A stretch of 22,879 nt of DNA from Isoetes engelmannii. Taxonomy: Eukaryota > Streptophyta > Lycopodiopsida > Isoetales > Isoetaceae. The translations under genes and the position numbers were made by a program. Numbering within the stretch: the stretch's first letter is position 1; every line of letters starts with the position of its first letter. Shown piece by piece: positions 1 to 9,027 of this stretch. The notes under the pieces are model-generated. The model saw only the letters and a list, made by a program, of their open reading frames with translations. It had not been told where the DNA came from and did no database searches. The DNA is taken from positions 1 through 22,879 of the forward strand of contig JAANSK020253607.1 of assembly GCA_011763485.2 (NCBI GenBank). The letters run 5' to 3'.

Positions 1-42
1 TGTACATAGCAAAATAGCGCGCCTACACTATTTGATGTGTGT

Positions 43-350
43 ACGCCAGAATAAATAGCGCCATTTCGCTATTTGCTCTGTGGTTAAAAAGCAGCAAATA
101 TCGCAGTAGCGACAATTTGCTCGGTCAGTCCATTCTTTATTGCCAATCTGTGGTTATCAACAGCAACAAATAGTGCAACAGTGCAATTTGCTAGGTTGGT
201 CAGTCCATTTCTTAGTGCCAATTTGTGGTTATACAGAGCAGCAAATAGCGCAACCGCGCCATTTGCTATGTCAGTCCATCATTTCTTACTGCCAGTCTGT
301 GGTTATAAACAGCAGCAAATAGCGCAAGAACGCCATTTGCTAGTTCAGTC
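43..350. repeat. Tandem array of hairpin-forming repeats, about 70-75 bp per unit
   Basis: Four tandem units are marked by the word TGTGGTTA at 79, 149, 224 and 298, giving periods of 70, 75 and 74 bp. Each unit continues into an inverted repeat with a short loop: AGCAAATAGCGC, then a few bases, then GCGCCATTTGCT in the cleanest copy (about 239-266). It then continues into CAGTCCAT and a TGCCA box. A fifth degenerate hairpin (AAATAGCG/CGCTATTT) precedes the array at about 52-74. Short peptides read through this region only mirror the repeat and are not taken as genes. Arrays of short GCGC/AAAT hairpins resemble the subterminal repeats of some plant hAT-type DNA transposons; that link is inference, since no transposase or terminal repeat pair was found. 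Confidence 0.75.
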
Positions 351-862
351 CTCCATTTTTAGTGCCAAACAGCGTTATTTTAAATTAAATGGAGCGGATT
401 TGCTTCAGTTTTTCATCAATTTTTCAAGAAACAGCGCGACTTTTGCCTTAAAAACTTTGAAAAATCGGGTAAAAAACTAATTTCGAGTGTCAATGGAATC
501 ACGAAATTTCCATTTTTAATGAAACTGTGCTTACAAGTGATTTTATGGTTAAAAAGACGTTACATGATATTCAACTTGACAATTTGACAAATATGGTTCA
601 ATTTTGAACCTTGATTTAGGTGAAGCATAATGTACTACTTCTAACATACGTTTCATGTTTCAACTGATTGTTTTCTGCATTTGTAGGATTCTCGTCAATA
701 AAGAGGAAAAATGAGATGGTTTTATTTTTATACAGTTTGATTATCTCAATCAATAATAAAATGCTCTTTTCATACCCATACAATTACTTCTTGTGTATGA
801 ACAACTCTCAATTTGTTAACAGATATGGAAGTTACACCAAATTATCAACAAGGCTCGAGTGA
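351..862. other. AT-rich stretch without a recognisable gene
   Basis: The sequence after the hairpin array is AT-rich with short, interrupted reading frames on both strands. The part to about 480 still carries scattered GCGC words (AACAGCGCGAC), so it may be degraded flank of the same repeat. The part from about 660 to 862 may be upstream exon or intron sequence of the phosphatase relic that follows, but no motif supports this. Confidence 0.4.
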
Positions 863-1335
863 ACCATTATTCTTGATATTTGGAAGATAATAAACATGAG
901 ATCATAGTCAAATCAAATTGCTTTGCTTTTATCAAACGCCTTCTAAAATTTGTAGAGGTTGCAATTTGGCAACGTCATCTGAAACCTGTTTGTTGAATTG
1001 CTTGGAAAAGATTGTGCCCAATGACAAGGTCTTCAAATTCTTATGCTATCAAAGAAAATGCACAATCTAAGTTATGACAAAATTTTCCATAAGATGCCAT
1101 TTCTTTTATCAAAGATCTCAAGGAAGCATGGCGGCAATATCCAGAGTATAGTGTCCATAACACTATTATGGTTGATGATGATTACAGAAAATCATCTTGA
1201 AATCCAAAATATGTTGTCTTGTCTCCTTTCCAATATATAAGGAATAAGGAAGATAACTTTCTGATGGGAGCTTTATTGTCGTGGACGGATCTATCTATCT
1301 TATTTACAGAAGCATGTAATTATGGAAATACATAA
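863..1335 (+). pseudogene. Decayed FCP1/SCP-like HAD phosphatase gene
   Basis: FCP1-like (NLI-interacting-factor-like) phosphatases are Mg-dependent HAD-fold enzymes that remove phosphate from serine, classically on the RNA polymerase II C-terminal domain. Parts of the domain can be recognised in order. TIILDIWK at 863-886 sits where the family has its catalytic LLLDxNG/DxDxT motif. KFVEVAIW at 946-969 matches the conserved F-x-V-G-I-W-S-S region. A Q-x-K-C-T word follows near 1050-1065. KDLKEAWRQYPEYSVHNTIM from 1111 runs into VDDD at 1171-1182, the HAD motif with the paired acidic residues. NPKYVVLSPFQY and KEDNFL then follow. The catalytic first motif is lost, an in-frame TGA lies at 1198-1200, and frame changes separate the blocks, so this is a pseudogene. 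Introns may explain part of the fragmentation. A related gene lies at the far right end of the window on the other strand. Confidence 0.6.
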
Positions 1336-2117
1336 TAGTTTCTACGATGTAATTTCAAGAAGAGTTTTTCATGAAACGTAGGAAGAAGATTCTGATGATG
1401 CACACAAAATCTTTATATTATGCTCAAGAGTACTGGATACCTAGAGAAAATGCCGGATCAGCTTCTGCGTCCGTGACGAAGACTAATTTCACGTATAATA
1501 ATAGTAGTGATACTAAAGGACGCAATTCTCGTGATAATAGACAACATGATCAACCTAGAGCTTCTCATGTTAACAGGCATACAACTATCCACGGCCAAGT
1601 TAGAATGTCTAGTGCTGCAACAATGTTATTGGTCTTAAATTCAGGATGTTAAGATAGACGTATCAGTGCAAGATAACATTTGGGATCTAACTGGAAAAAA
1701 AGGATGGTTAATTTTGGATACTATCCAACCATCTCTATTGTATAAGTTCATTCTAAATGTAATCTAAAAAGCAATTTGGATCATTATATGCTCATTAACT
1801 CACAGATGTCCAATTTAATAATGAAATACAATTGTCGTAATCTAATGCTCTATGTTTCGTATAAGGTGGACAATGCAAGACATATGGGAACATGTCCAAT
1901 TCAATAATAAGAAAAAAAGAAAAGAAAAAAGAAAATGAAGAAACTAAGGGGATTGTTTTGTTTAAATTGTATGATGCAAGACCTATAGAGCAATTTGTTC
2001 CGCCTTTAATCTGTTCCTCCTTTTCTTTTGAATAAGTAATTTTTAAATAATGGTTGAAAAATTGTTCTTATTCACTTGCCTAGCTTTAGTAAATGTATTT
2101 TTTATATAACACAAACC
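1336..2117. other. AT-rich stretch with one unassigned reading frame
   Basis: A plus-strand reading frame at 1371-1652 encodes a 93-residue basic, Asn/Ser/Arg-rich peptide without a recognisable domain. It directly follows the phosphatase relic and might be its C-terminal extension, but nothing shows this. A purine-rich run (mostly A and G) lies at about 1910-1950. The remainder, to the start of the gypsy relic, shows no gene, RNA or clear repeat. Confidence 0.35.
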
Positions 2118-2853
2118 ATGGTGCCCCAACAAAGGTTCAATCCGTAATAGAATGGCCAGCCCCCCAAAAATGTTCATGAAGTAAGAAGCTTCCTAGACTT
2201 GGTAGGCTACTATAAAAAAATTGTGAAGAACTTTGCCAAGTAGCTACGCCATTAACAGACCTCACCAGGGGAGGGAAGATAAAAGATTGGGCAAAACTTG
2301 GCAGGACAAGGGCCATTCGACAAACTTAAAAAAGCCTTGACAACAGCCCCAGTCTTAACATTGCCAAATCCACAAAAGGATGAGTTGCTAGCAACGGATG
2401 CGAGCAAACATGCAACCGGAGCCGTCTTAATGCAAGAAGGCAGAGTTGTCGCATACGACTCTATGAAGATGAATGATGCCGAGACGCACTATCCAACACA
2501 AGACCAGGAGCTCTAGTTGTTGTCCAATCCTTGAGGGCGTGGATGCACTATTTATTGGGAAGAAGATTCTAACTGGATACTGATCATCAAAGTCTCCAGT
2601 ATATCCTTATGCAACCTCACCTAAACTTAAGGCAAAGAAGGTGGATGGAATTTTTAGAGGAGTATGATTTTGAAATCACCTACAAACCAGACAAGTTGAA
2701 TGTGTACTAGTAGAGCAGGCTACCCTTCTTCGCCACCATGTAGATACTATAGAGGAATACGCCTTCAGGTACTATAGGTTAAACCAGTCTACTTCCACAA
2801 CTTCCAAGATGCTACTGGCCTCCCTTAAAACAGAAGCAAGGATTACCTTTCTA
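2118..2853 (+). mobile_element. Gypsy fossil: end of reverse transcriptase, and RNase H
   Basis: The translated sequence shows the classic order: SVIEWPAP at the end of the reverse transcriptase, TPLTDLTRG and LKKALTTAPVLTLP in the connection, then RNase H with LLATDASKHATGAVLMQ (first catalytic Asp), AYDSMKMNDAETHYPTQDQE, LRAWMHYLLG and DHQSLQYI, and finally the YDFEITYKPDKLNV end of the domain. The order and wording match plant chromovirus pol. The relic starts abruptly at about 2118 next to unrelated AT-rich DNA and stops at about 2853, where the LINE begins. It is one of several parts of the fossil at 2118-9027 and is not a functional gene. Confidence 0.85.
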
Positions 2854-5369
2854 GTAGAGTGTTCTCATTACTTCCAACATTTGGTGCAGTATCAACCTGA
2901 TCACACCAGTTACATTTGAAATAGCTATAGAATCCTTCTATTCTTCCAATTCTATCAAGTTCCTTGATATAGCTAGTGTCCATCTTCCTGTGATGAGATA
3001 GAGCCATTAAAGCCACCTCCATATTAAAGTAACTCTTCATTTTATCGAGGCAAAATTGCTTGCTCCCCAAGAGCAACCTCACACCGATGCTTCCAAATCA
3101 CCCAAAGGGCAATAGACACCAATGAAGCTGTAATTGGACACTTGTTGGAATCAATGACGACACCCGGCCCACTGAGATGGCCAACATCGAGTCCCAATAT
3201 AGGAACCACCCAGGACCAAAAAGCAGAGATCTTAGGACAGAAGAAGATGTGTGGGATTGATTCACTTACGTGGCATCCAAGCGGACACAAATCTTAGCAG
3301 AAATACCTCTTCAGAACAATGACGCTTTAGATGAAAGACCCCCTTGAAGGGCGGTCCATCTAAAGAACTGAATTCTTCTAGAACAGATAGACCTCCAGGA
3401 GTTAGCCAAGAGTTGAACAGTAGTTGGCACGTTGACCCCCAGCCTTATCATTGCTTTGAGTGGGGATTCCCCACGTAGAGCATGGTAAATTTTTGCCATA
3501 CTATAACTTTGAGAGCCCAAACACAGCCAGAGCTCATCAGGTCCTTCTACCCCTGAGACTGCACTAATAGTGGTATATATTTCTCTCAATATCTTCCTGT
3601 CACCTTCACCTGCATTATGCACAATGCTCTTGAACCTGATCTAGGAAAGCCACCTACCATTCTCCCAAAGGTAGTGCAATTTAAAGATCCCATGAGCCTT
3701 CCATTTAAGAAAGGGACAAGGGTGCACCATAGCCAAGGGGAGATTTCCTAATCCCCATACCTTCTCATTCCATAAGAGACTAATCCTACACCAGCATCTT
3801 GTGGCAAATCAGAGGGAGAACATAAGGATTGCACTGCCATCCAAGCCTGAAGAAGTCTTCTCATAACTGGGGAGGTTCCTGGTGCAATCTTGAAAGCCCT
3901 AAAGGCAGCCCCCACGTCGTCCCTAGGTAGTGAGGGTTTACCTTTGAGCTTGCATTGATTGAACCAATACTTGATGAATACTAGAGCTGGGGAACTATCA
4001 CCTTGTAAAATTCTCCAGATGAATCTGGCAGCTAAAGCTTGAGCTTGAGTGAAGGAGTCCTTACAACCCAACCCCCCCTTCCCTTTTGTCTCTACAGAGC
4101 TCAGTCCATGCCACCTGGGCCGTACCACTCTAAATGAATTTCCTGATTATTGAATCTGATTGTATACCCCTTTTTGAGCAACCAAGACTGATGAGAAATA
4201 GACATGAGAGGCTGCAAGAACAGCGTTAGTCACTGTGACTCGCCCGGAAACATCAAGTCCTTTGGCTGATCAGAGGCCTCCAGGGGCGGTCCAAAAGAGG
4301 GGACCACAATCCCTTAAGATTGTAAGCAAGAGAGAGTGGGAGGCCCAAGAGTATAACAGTTTACCCTGCTTCGACAACGGGAAATCCCAAGGCCCTACCA
4401 CGCGGGTCAATATCACCTTCCAAGGCCCACATATGACAGAGCATTTATTGGCATTCAGACCTATTCCAGATATGGCCTCAAAGGCAACAAGGATGTCACG
4501 AAAGGACTGAAAGATGCCATCATCAAACCTGAGAAACATAAAGGTATCATCTGCATATTGCATAATGGTGAGCTTGCGATCAAGACCAGATAGAGGCCAC
4601 TTAATAGACCTTCAGAAATCTTGAGGTTCACCATTCTGGTGAGCAGATCTGCCATGATGAGAAATAGATAGGGGGCCAGGGGACATCTTTGTCTGATGCC
4701 TTTCCTAAGGTCAAAAAGTCCAGAAGGTTCTCCATTGATAAGTACTGGTGCAGAGGCCAATCTGTTCATACCCATACATATATTGAAGAATTGGCCATGA
4801 AAGCCCATGAAAGACATCACCTCACGAAGACCCTCCCATCTAAGAGAGTCATAACCTTTTCTGAAATCCATCTTGACAAACACACGATTCTGCTTTGATA
4901 CTTTGTTCCAGTGCAACCCCTCTCTTGCGGCTAAGAAGTTGTCCAGGATGTACCTTCCAGGGAGAAAGGCAGACTGTTCTGGACCAATAATCCTGCTTAG
5001 GATCGGCTTCAGTCGATTGGCAAGAGCTTTCATTATAACTTTATAGAGAACATTTACTACGGCTATAGGCCTCCATTCACTAAAAGCCTGGGACCTCGGG
5101 ACTTTAGGTACCAAGGTGATGAATCCTGCTACTAGTGATGGATGCAACAACTGGGTGGCCCAACCCCCCCTCACGGCTGAACAAAGTGTCTTGCAGATTT
5201 TGTCGTTCCCCAAGTGTTGTGATAATGTTTGATTGTTAGCATTAGAGCCCTCGTTGTCCAGTCCAACTTTGGCAACTACTGAGAAATCTGGACCTGTATG
5301 ATGATGGAAGCTGATCTTCCTTAAACTGTGATTGGAATTCTCCCTGATGAAGGCCTTTATTTCATCCAT
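2854..5369 (-). mobile_element. L1-like LINE: reverse transcriptase and C-terminal part, nested in gypsy
   Basis: This is the 3' part of a non-LTR retrotransposon ORF2, reading on the minus strand. From 5369 downward the order is DEIKAFI (entry to the RT domain), LVPKVPRSQAFSEWRPIAVV, ALANRLKPIL, GPEQSAFLPGRYILDNFLAA, VFVKMDFRKGYDSL (first catalytic Asp), GIRQRCPLAPYLFLIMADLL and, in another frame near 4555, MQYADDTFMF, the YADD active site. Thumb and connection segments follow at about 4270-3748 (RPRWHGLSSVETKGKGGLG). A C-terminal CPLGCHVSESIPHIFFCPK zinc-knuckle and a W-V-I-W-K-H-R end lie at about 3290-3040. At least four or five frameshifts break the frame: one near 4560-4600, others near 4270-4130, 3740-3620, 3300 and 3080. 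RQRCPLAP replaces the usual RQGCPLSP. No poly(A) is visible at the 3' end (about 2854). Confidence 0.85.
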
Positions 5370-5696
5370 TTAGTTTGGACAAAACGACATGCTTTATGGA
5401 TAAGTGCTATGTGGAAGGTGATCTCACTTTTTCGCATTCGGATCATGTTCCTCAGAAGCTGGTTCTCGAAGGTATCCCCTCTGCTAGGAAAGCAGGTAAT
5501 GTACCTTTCAAATTCAATACCTTATGGCTGAGAAAGCCGGCATTTTGCAACCCTTTTAGGGAATTCCTTGGTTCTCTGGTTAGTGGGGTGAGCACCCTCC
5601 CCTCCATGAAGGCTTGGGTACATATGCGCAACGCAATGAAAGCTTGGATAAAAAACTGGGGCAAAAACAAAGCTTTGAACTTGAAAAGAGAAAAAG
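5370..5696 (+). mobile_element. Inverted 5' segment of the same LINE: end of the endonuclease and linker
   Basis: On the plus strand this stretch reads SLDKTTCFMDKCYVEGDLTF, then SDHVP, the histidine-bearing SDH motif of the APE-type endonuclease of L1-like ORF2. The usual post-endonuclease segment follows: VPFKFNTLWLRKPAFC, FREFLGSLVSG, MKAWVHMRNAMKAWIKNWG and LKREK. In an intact ORF2 this region lies about 100 residues upstream of DEIKAFI, which starts the minus-strand part next door. The two parts therefore meet head to head at about 5369/5370. The lower ORF2 position lies at the junction and the higher one at the outer flank, the arrangement produced by twin priming. The open frame runs on into gypsy sequence downstream, but that fusion is accidental. 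Confidence 0.75.
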
Positions 5697-6590
5697 ACCT
5701 TATCTACAATGAACTACCAGAGTCATCCGGAGTCAGGAAGTTGATACTCCATGACACTCATAACATCCCAATTGCCAGCCATGCAGGATTTATGAAGACT
5801 TACTTCAAGATAAGAAGTAGTTATTACTGGCCCAGGCATGAAGAAGAAAATTGCAAGGTACATTCGAGAGTGCCAGATATGTCAGCAAACCAAGGCGGAA
5901 CAACTTCGAATTCCCAGAGTCTTGGAACACTTGCTCGTTCCAAATGGCAAGTGGAAAGTGGTGAGCACGGATTTCATCACAGGATTGCCAAGAACACAAC
6001 GAGGCCATGACGTCTTGATGGTAATGGTAGACAAGCTGTACAAAATGGCTCATTTTGTGCCATGCAGAATCAAAGATACAGCCTTGGATATGGCGGCACA
6101 CTTTGCTAAAGAGATATTTCGACTCCATGGGATGCCAAGGGAGATTCTCGGATAGGGATCCAAAGTTTATGAGTACCTTTTGACAGGATTTCTTTACCAT
6201 TATCGGCACCAAACTATCGATAAGTTCAGCATAGCATCCCCAAACAGATGGGCAAATGGTGCGAACCAATTGAATCTTGGAAGATATGCTGAGGGCATAT
6301 GTGTGGAATAAACAGTCAAAATGGGGAGACTACTTACACTTGGTTGAGTTTACATACAACAGCACCAAGCATAAATCATCTCAGATGTCCCTTTTTATGA
6401 TCATTTATGGATACCAGTGCCTTACACCGGATACTTGGCACAATCTCGTGTCAAAGGTGGAAGTGTCTCAATGCATATTGGCAGACATGCAAGAGCTAGT
6501 GGATGAAGTCCGAGGTTATCTCCTAGCAGGAAGAATCCGCCAGAAGGTGTTAGTCGATAAGCACAAATCCATAAGGGAGTTTTAGGTGAA
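5697..6590 (+). mobile_element. Gypsy fossil: zinc-binding domain and integrase core
   Basis: The gypsy relic resumes to the right of the LINE. Recognisable parts are the H2C2 zinc-binding module (ILHDTHNIP, SSYYWP, YIRECQICQQTKAEQLRIP) and the integrase catalytic core with STDFITGLPRTQRGHD, MVDKLYKMAHFVPC and FAKEIFRLHGMPREIL. Further on come the end of the core and the linker with LEDMLRAYVW, YLHLVEFTYNSTKHKSSQMS and YGYQ. These match plant Ty3/gypsy integrases in order and spacing. The region is a fossil with several breaks. Confidence 0.85.
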
Positions 6591-7036
6591 CAACAATGTT
6601 TGTTTGAAGATAAAAGTCAAACAAGCGAAGCTCCGCATTGCCACTTGCGAGAAGCTTGCTCCATGATGGGCTAGACCTTTCAAAATAGTCAAATGAGTAG
6701 GAGACCAAGCCGACAAACTTGACTTGCTAGCTCGTCTAAAGATCCATAATGTTTTTCTACATAGGTCTTCTAAAGAAGCACACTCTGAATCCGTAGGAAG
6801 TATTGGATACTCCAACTTTGTTGGAATTGACCGATGAACAACTTGAGATTGTTCCAAAAGTTCTTCTTGACAAGGCATACAAGAAAACAAGAAGATCACA
6901 ATTTTTCCAATACTTAGTGAATTGGACGCACTTACCTGTGGAGGACACTACGTGGGTACTACAATCAGATCTCGAGAAGCAGTACCCACAATTTTGGAAG
7001 CAATGCCAGGGACGTCTCATCACCCGAATTAGATGA
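6591..7036 (+). mobile_element. Gypsy fossil: integrase C-terminus and chromodomain-like region
   Basis: After the core come words of the integrase C-terminal region (VCLKIKVKQAKL, FKIVK, LDLLARLKIHNVF) and, at 6803-7036, a segment with LTDEQLEIVPK, KKTRRSQFFQYLVNWTHLP and VEDTTWVLQSDLEKQYPQF. The pattern of a hydrophobic/aromatic word, then LVxWxxLPxExxTW, then a D-L-x-x-x-Y-P-x-F end is that of a chromodomain, which in chromoviruses steers integration towards marked chromatin. It marks the lineage of this fossil and is not a working gene. Confidence 0.75.
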
Positions 7037-7723
7037 CACCGACACCATACGTGAGAAGGTAGATTAAACTCTACTTCCGACGCCAAGGAACTAGACCATC
7101 TCAAGAGATAAGAGGTCATATAGGGTTATGCATTTTAGGAAAACACCTCTAGACTATGGCCATTATGGGGAAATGCCAAGGGTGACAAAAGATGTAGGCA
7201 TTAGTCATCATCTTAAGCATGGTAGGGCGTTGTCTCCACGGCCACGATGGAAGAAGCATCCTCTTCCTACGCCGAGAGATTAGCCTTGCATACATGTTAT
7301 TAATATAATTGCATTAAAGGGGTGGTTCCATATAAACTGGCATTATAATATTAAAACTAATGCTAACAAGCGTGACTTGCAAGCCAATGAACTCAAGGAT
7401 GAGGCAAGAAGTCGCACGAGAAGACTTGTGGCAAATAATGATGTATTCATACGTCACAACCTAAAATAAACTCTGTTGTGTAAATAGAATTGAGTATAAT
7501 TATATGTGTTAAACTAAGGCAATTGAAATGCCTTGTCCGTAAGTATTTGATAATTTGATAATTAAAAACTCGAGGCATTACCTTAATTGTATAGTTATTT
7601 TAGTAATACCTATGTATATTACTTTATTGCATGCATGTAGATGTAATCTGGCAGGGATCATGCAAGATTCAAGGTGGGGAGACCAATGATGCTGCGGATA
7701 GCATCAATTCAAGTTGGGGAGAA
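7037..7723 (+). mobile_element. Gypsy fossil: 3' noncoding region and polypurine tract
   Basis: About 690 bp separate the chromodomain from the LTR. No coding motif is visible. The stretch ends in AAGTTGGGGAGAA (7711-7723), a typical polypurine tract of plant gypsy elements, abutting the TG start of the LTR. A similar sequence, CAAGGTGGGGAGA, lies upstream at about 7670-7682 and may be a second purine tract. Confidence 0.7.
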
Positions 7724-9027
7724 TGTGATGTTCTAATGTAATATATAGTATAAATATGTATATCACATTGCCACATCACCATTACATGCTGTACACTATG
7801 ACATGTACACCTAGATGGCATAGGTTACCCCTTGGGGACTTACTCCCTAGACCCAATATATTCACATGTCCCAACATGTGAATCTATTAAGCTAATTGCC
7901 ACATGGCGCAACCCCATGGCCTGACCCTTCATTGTCTACCCTAGAGGGTGTACCCTAAAAAAATACCTCTCTATAAAAAGGGGCCTATCCCTAAAGCGCC
8001 CCCTTTTGGAGCCTCGTGATCAGCGCCCACATCTTGGGGTTCGTGCCTGAGCCATCAGCCAAGCAGTTGCCATTAGCTGAGCAACCTCGGATCTGTCCAA
8101 GCAGTCACCTCTTTCGCTCCAAGCTTCGTTCGACCAGTAGCTGATTTGGAAGCCTTCAAGGGAATGTCCGCGATCCGGTAGGTGGCCTTTGCCCATTGTC
8201 GATTCTAAGATCAGTAGATCAACCCATTGGCCATTCTTGACTCTAATCGATCCTTAGATGCCAAGAACTGGTCAATGAACCCTATCCATGTATGTTTAGG
8301 TAGATTACTATATTCATTTATTTCGATTCATTGTGTTATATGATTGATGATTTGACTCACACTCTGTGCATTGGGAAGGGGGGTAGAGACCCAGACCTTG
8401 TAGAATATGATTCTAGTTTAGCCTCGTTAATTCCCAATTAATGCAGCTTGTGCATAAGAATCCGCCTGCACTATGGGTGGCGGGGCTAGATGGCTGACAA
8501 GGAGGAACTTGTCCAATAGCAGTTGATCCCTCTGGTGTGTAAGGCCTACCGGGGAATGTTGTAAGCTAGGCCTAATACCTTAGAACTGCATGTGCTTAAG
8601 GTATGGGCTCGACACCTCGTGGGTGGTGAGGCCAACTTCAATGAGGTTGAAGTCGTGTACGAGATTGCCTGCTATTGGCATGGATTCTCTAGAAGGGAGA
8701 GATCTCTTCCTGCCTCATCGGGACTGGGGAGATGCAACCTAGGAATAGCCCCTTTGGCTATGCCCTCAGTAGGCTACAGTCCGGCCCCAAGACTTATCAG
8801 CCTATCTGCAAAGTATGCACAGGAGGGGCGGATGGAGTGGACTACCCAACGGCCATGTTCTATGCCAGCCAAACCCATTTGCCATGAAATCTATCTGCAT
8901 TGACCTCTGGAGATCCCAAGCCGTTCGCCATAGTCTGAGCCTTGGGTAAGACTTGTCACTATCGTTTATGATGATATTTTATTCTACTGATGTTATGGTG
9001 ATGACCACCCATATGGCGGTCATCACA
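7724..9027 (+). repeat. 3' LTR of the gypsy fossil
   Basis: The left end TGTGATG (7724-7730) follows the polypurine tract directly. A perfect inverted match CATCACA stands at 9021-9027, so the LTR is about 1.3 kb with 7-bp terminal inverted repeats and TG...CA ends. A TATA box (TATAAAAA, 7972-7979) in the left part fits the element's own promoter. The five bases after the end are TATGC, the expected place for a target-site duplication. Its partner cannot be checked because the 5' LTR is missing. The right end is inferred from the inverted repeat alone. Confidence 0.7.
7972..7979 (+). promoter_or_regulatory. TATA box inside the gypsy LTR
   Basis: TATAAAAA sits about 250 bp into the LTR, preceded by pyrimidine-rich sequence and followed by a GC-rich leader, as expected for the U3/R promoter of an LTR element. 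Its activity in this fossil is unknown. Confidence 0.5.

Larger units (their letters stand above)
2118..9027 (+). mobile_element. Ty3/gypsy chromovirus fossil, 5'-truncated, split by a LINE
   Basis: This is an old LTR retrotransposon of the Ty3/gypsy group. It keeps the end of the reverse transcriptase, RNase H, the zinc-binding part and core of integrase, a chromodomain-like C-terminus, a long 3' noncoding stretch, a polypurine tract and the 3' LTR. Gag, protease, most of the reverse transcriptase and the 5' LTR are absent from the window, so the copy is truncated at its left end. The chromodomain points to the chromovirus branch, in plants nearest the Tekay/Reina type. The coding region is broken many times, roughly ten or more, and about 2.8 kb of LINE is inserted between RNase H and integrase. 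The element is clearly dead and was present before the LINE. Confidence 0.85.

Noticed and set aside
43-350. Resemblance to a CRISPR array
   Set aside because: The repeated part makes up most of each unit, there are no unique spacers of constant length, and the context is a plant nuclear genome.
140-480. Two overlapping plus-strand reading frames of 60 and 99 codons
   Set aside because: They read through the hairpin tandem repeats; the peptide repetition (PICGY...QQQIA...HLL) is a by-product of the repeat unit.
2843-3082. Separate small gene on the minus strand
   Set aside because: It continues the LINE C-terminal region after a frame change and lies directly at the LINE border.
4235-4898. 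Plus-strand frames within the LINE
   Set aside because: They are antisense to clear reverse-transcriptase coding sequence and have no motifs.
5375-6010. A 211-codon plus-strand frame as a single gene
   Set aside because: Its first half is LINE endonuclease/linker and its second half is gypsy zinc-binding sequence; the open frame across the insertion border is accidental.
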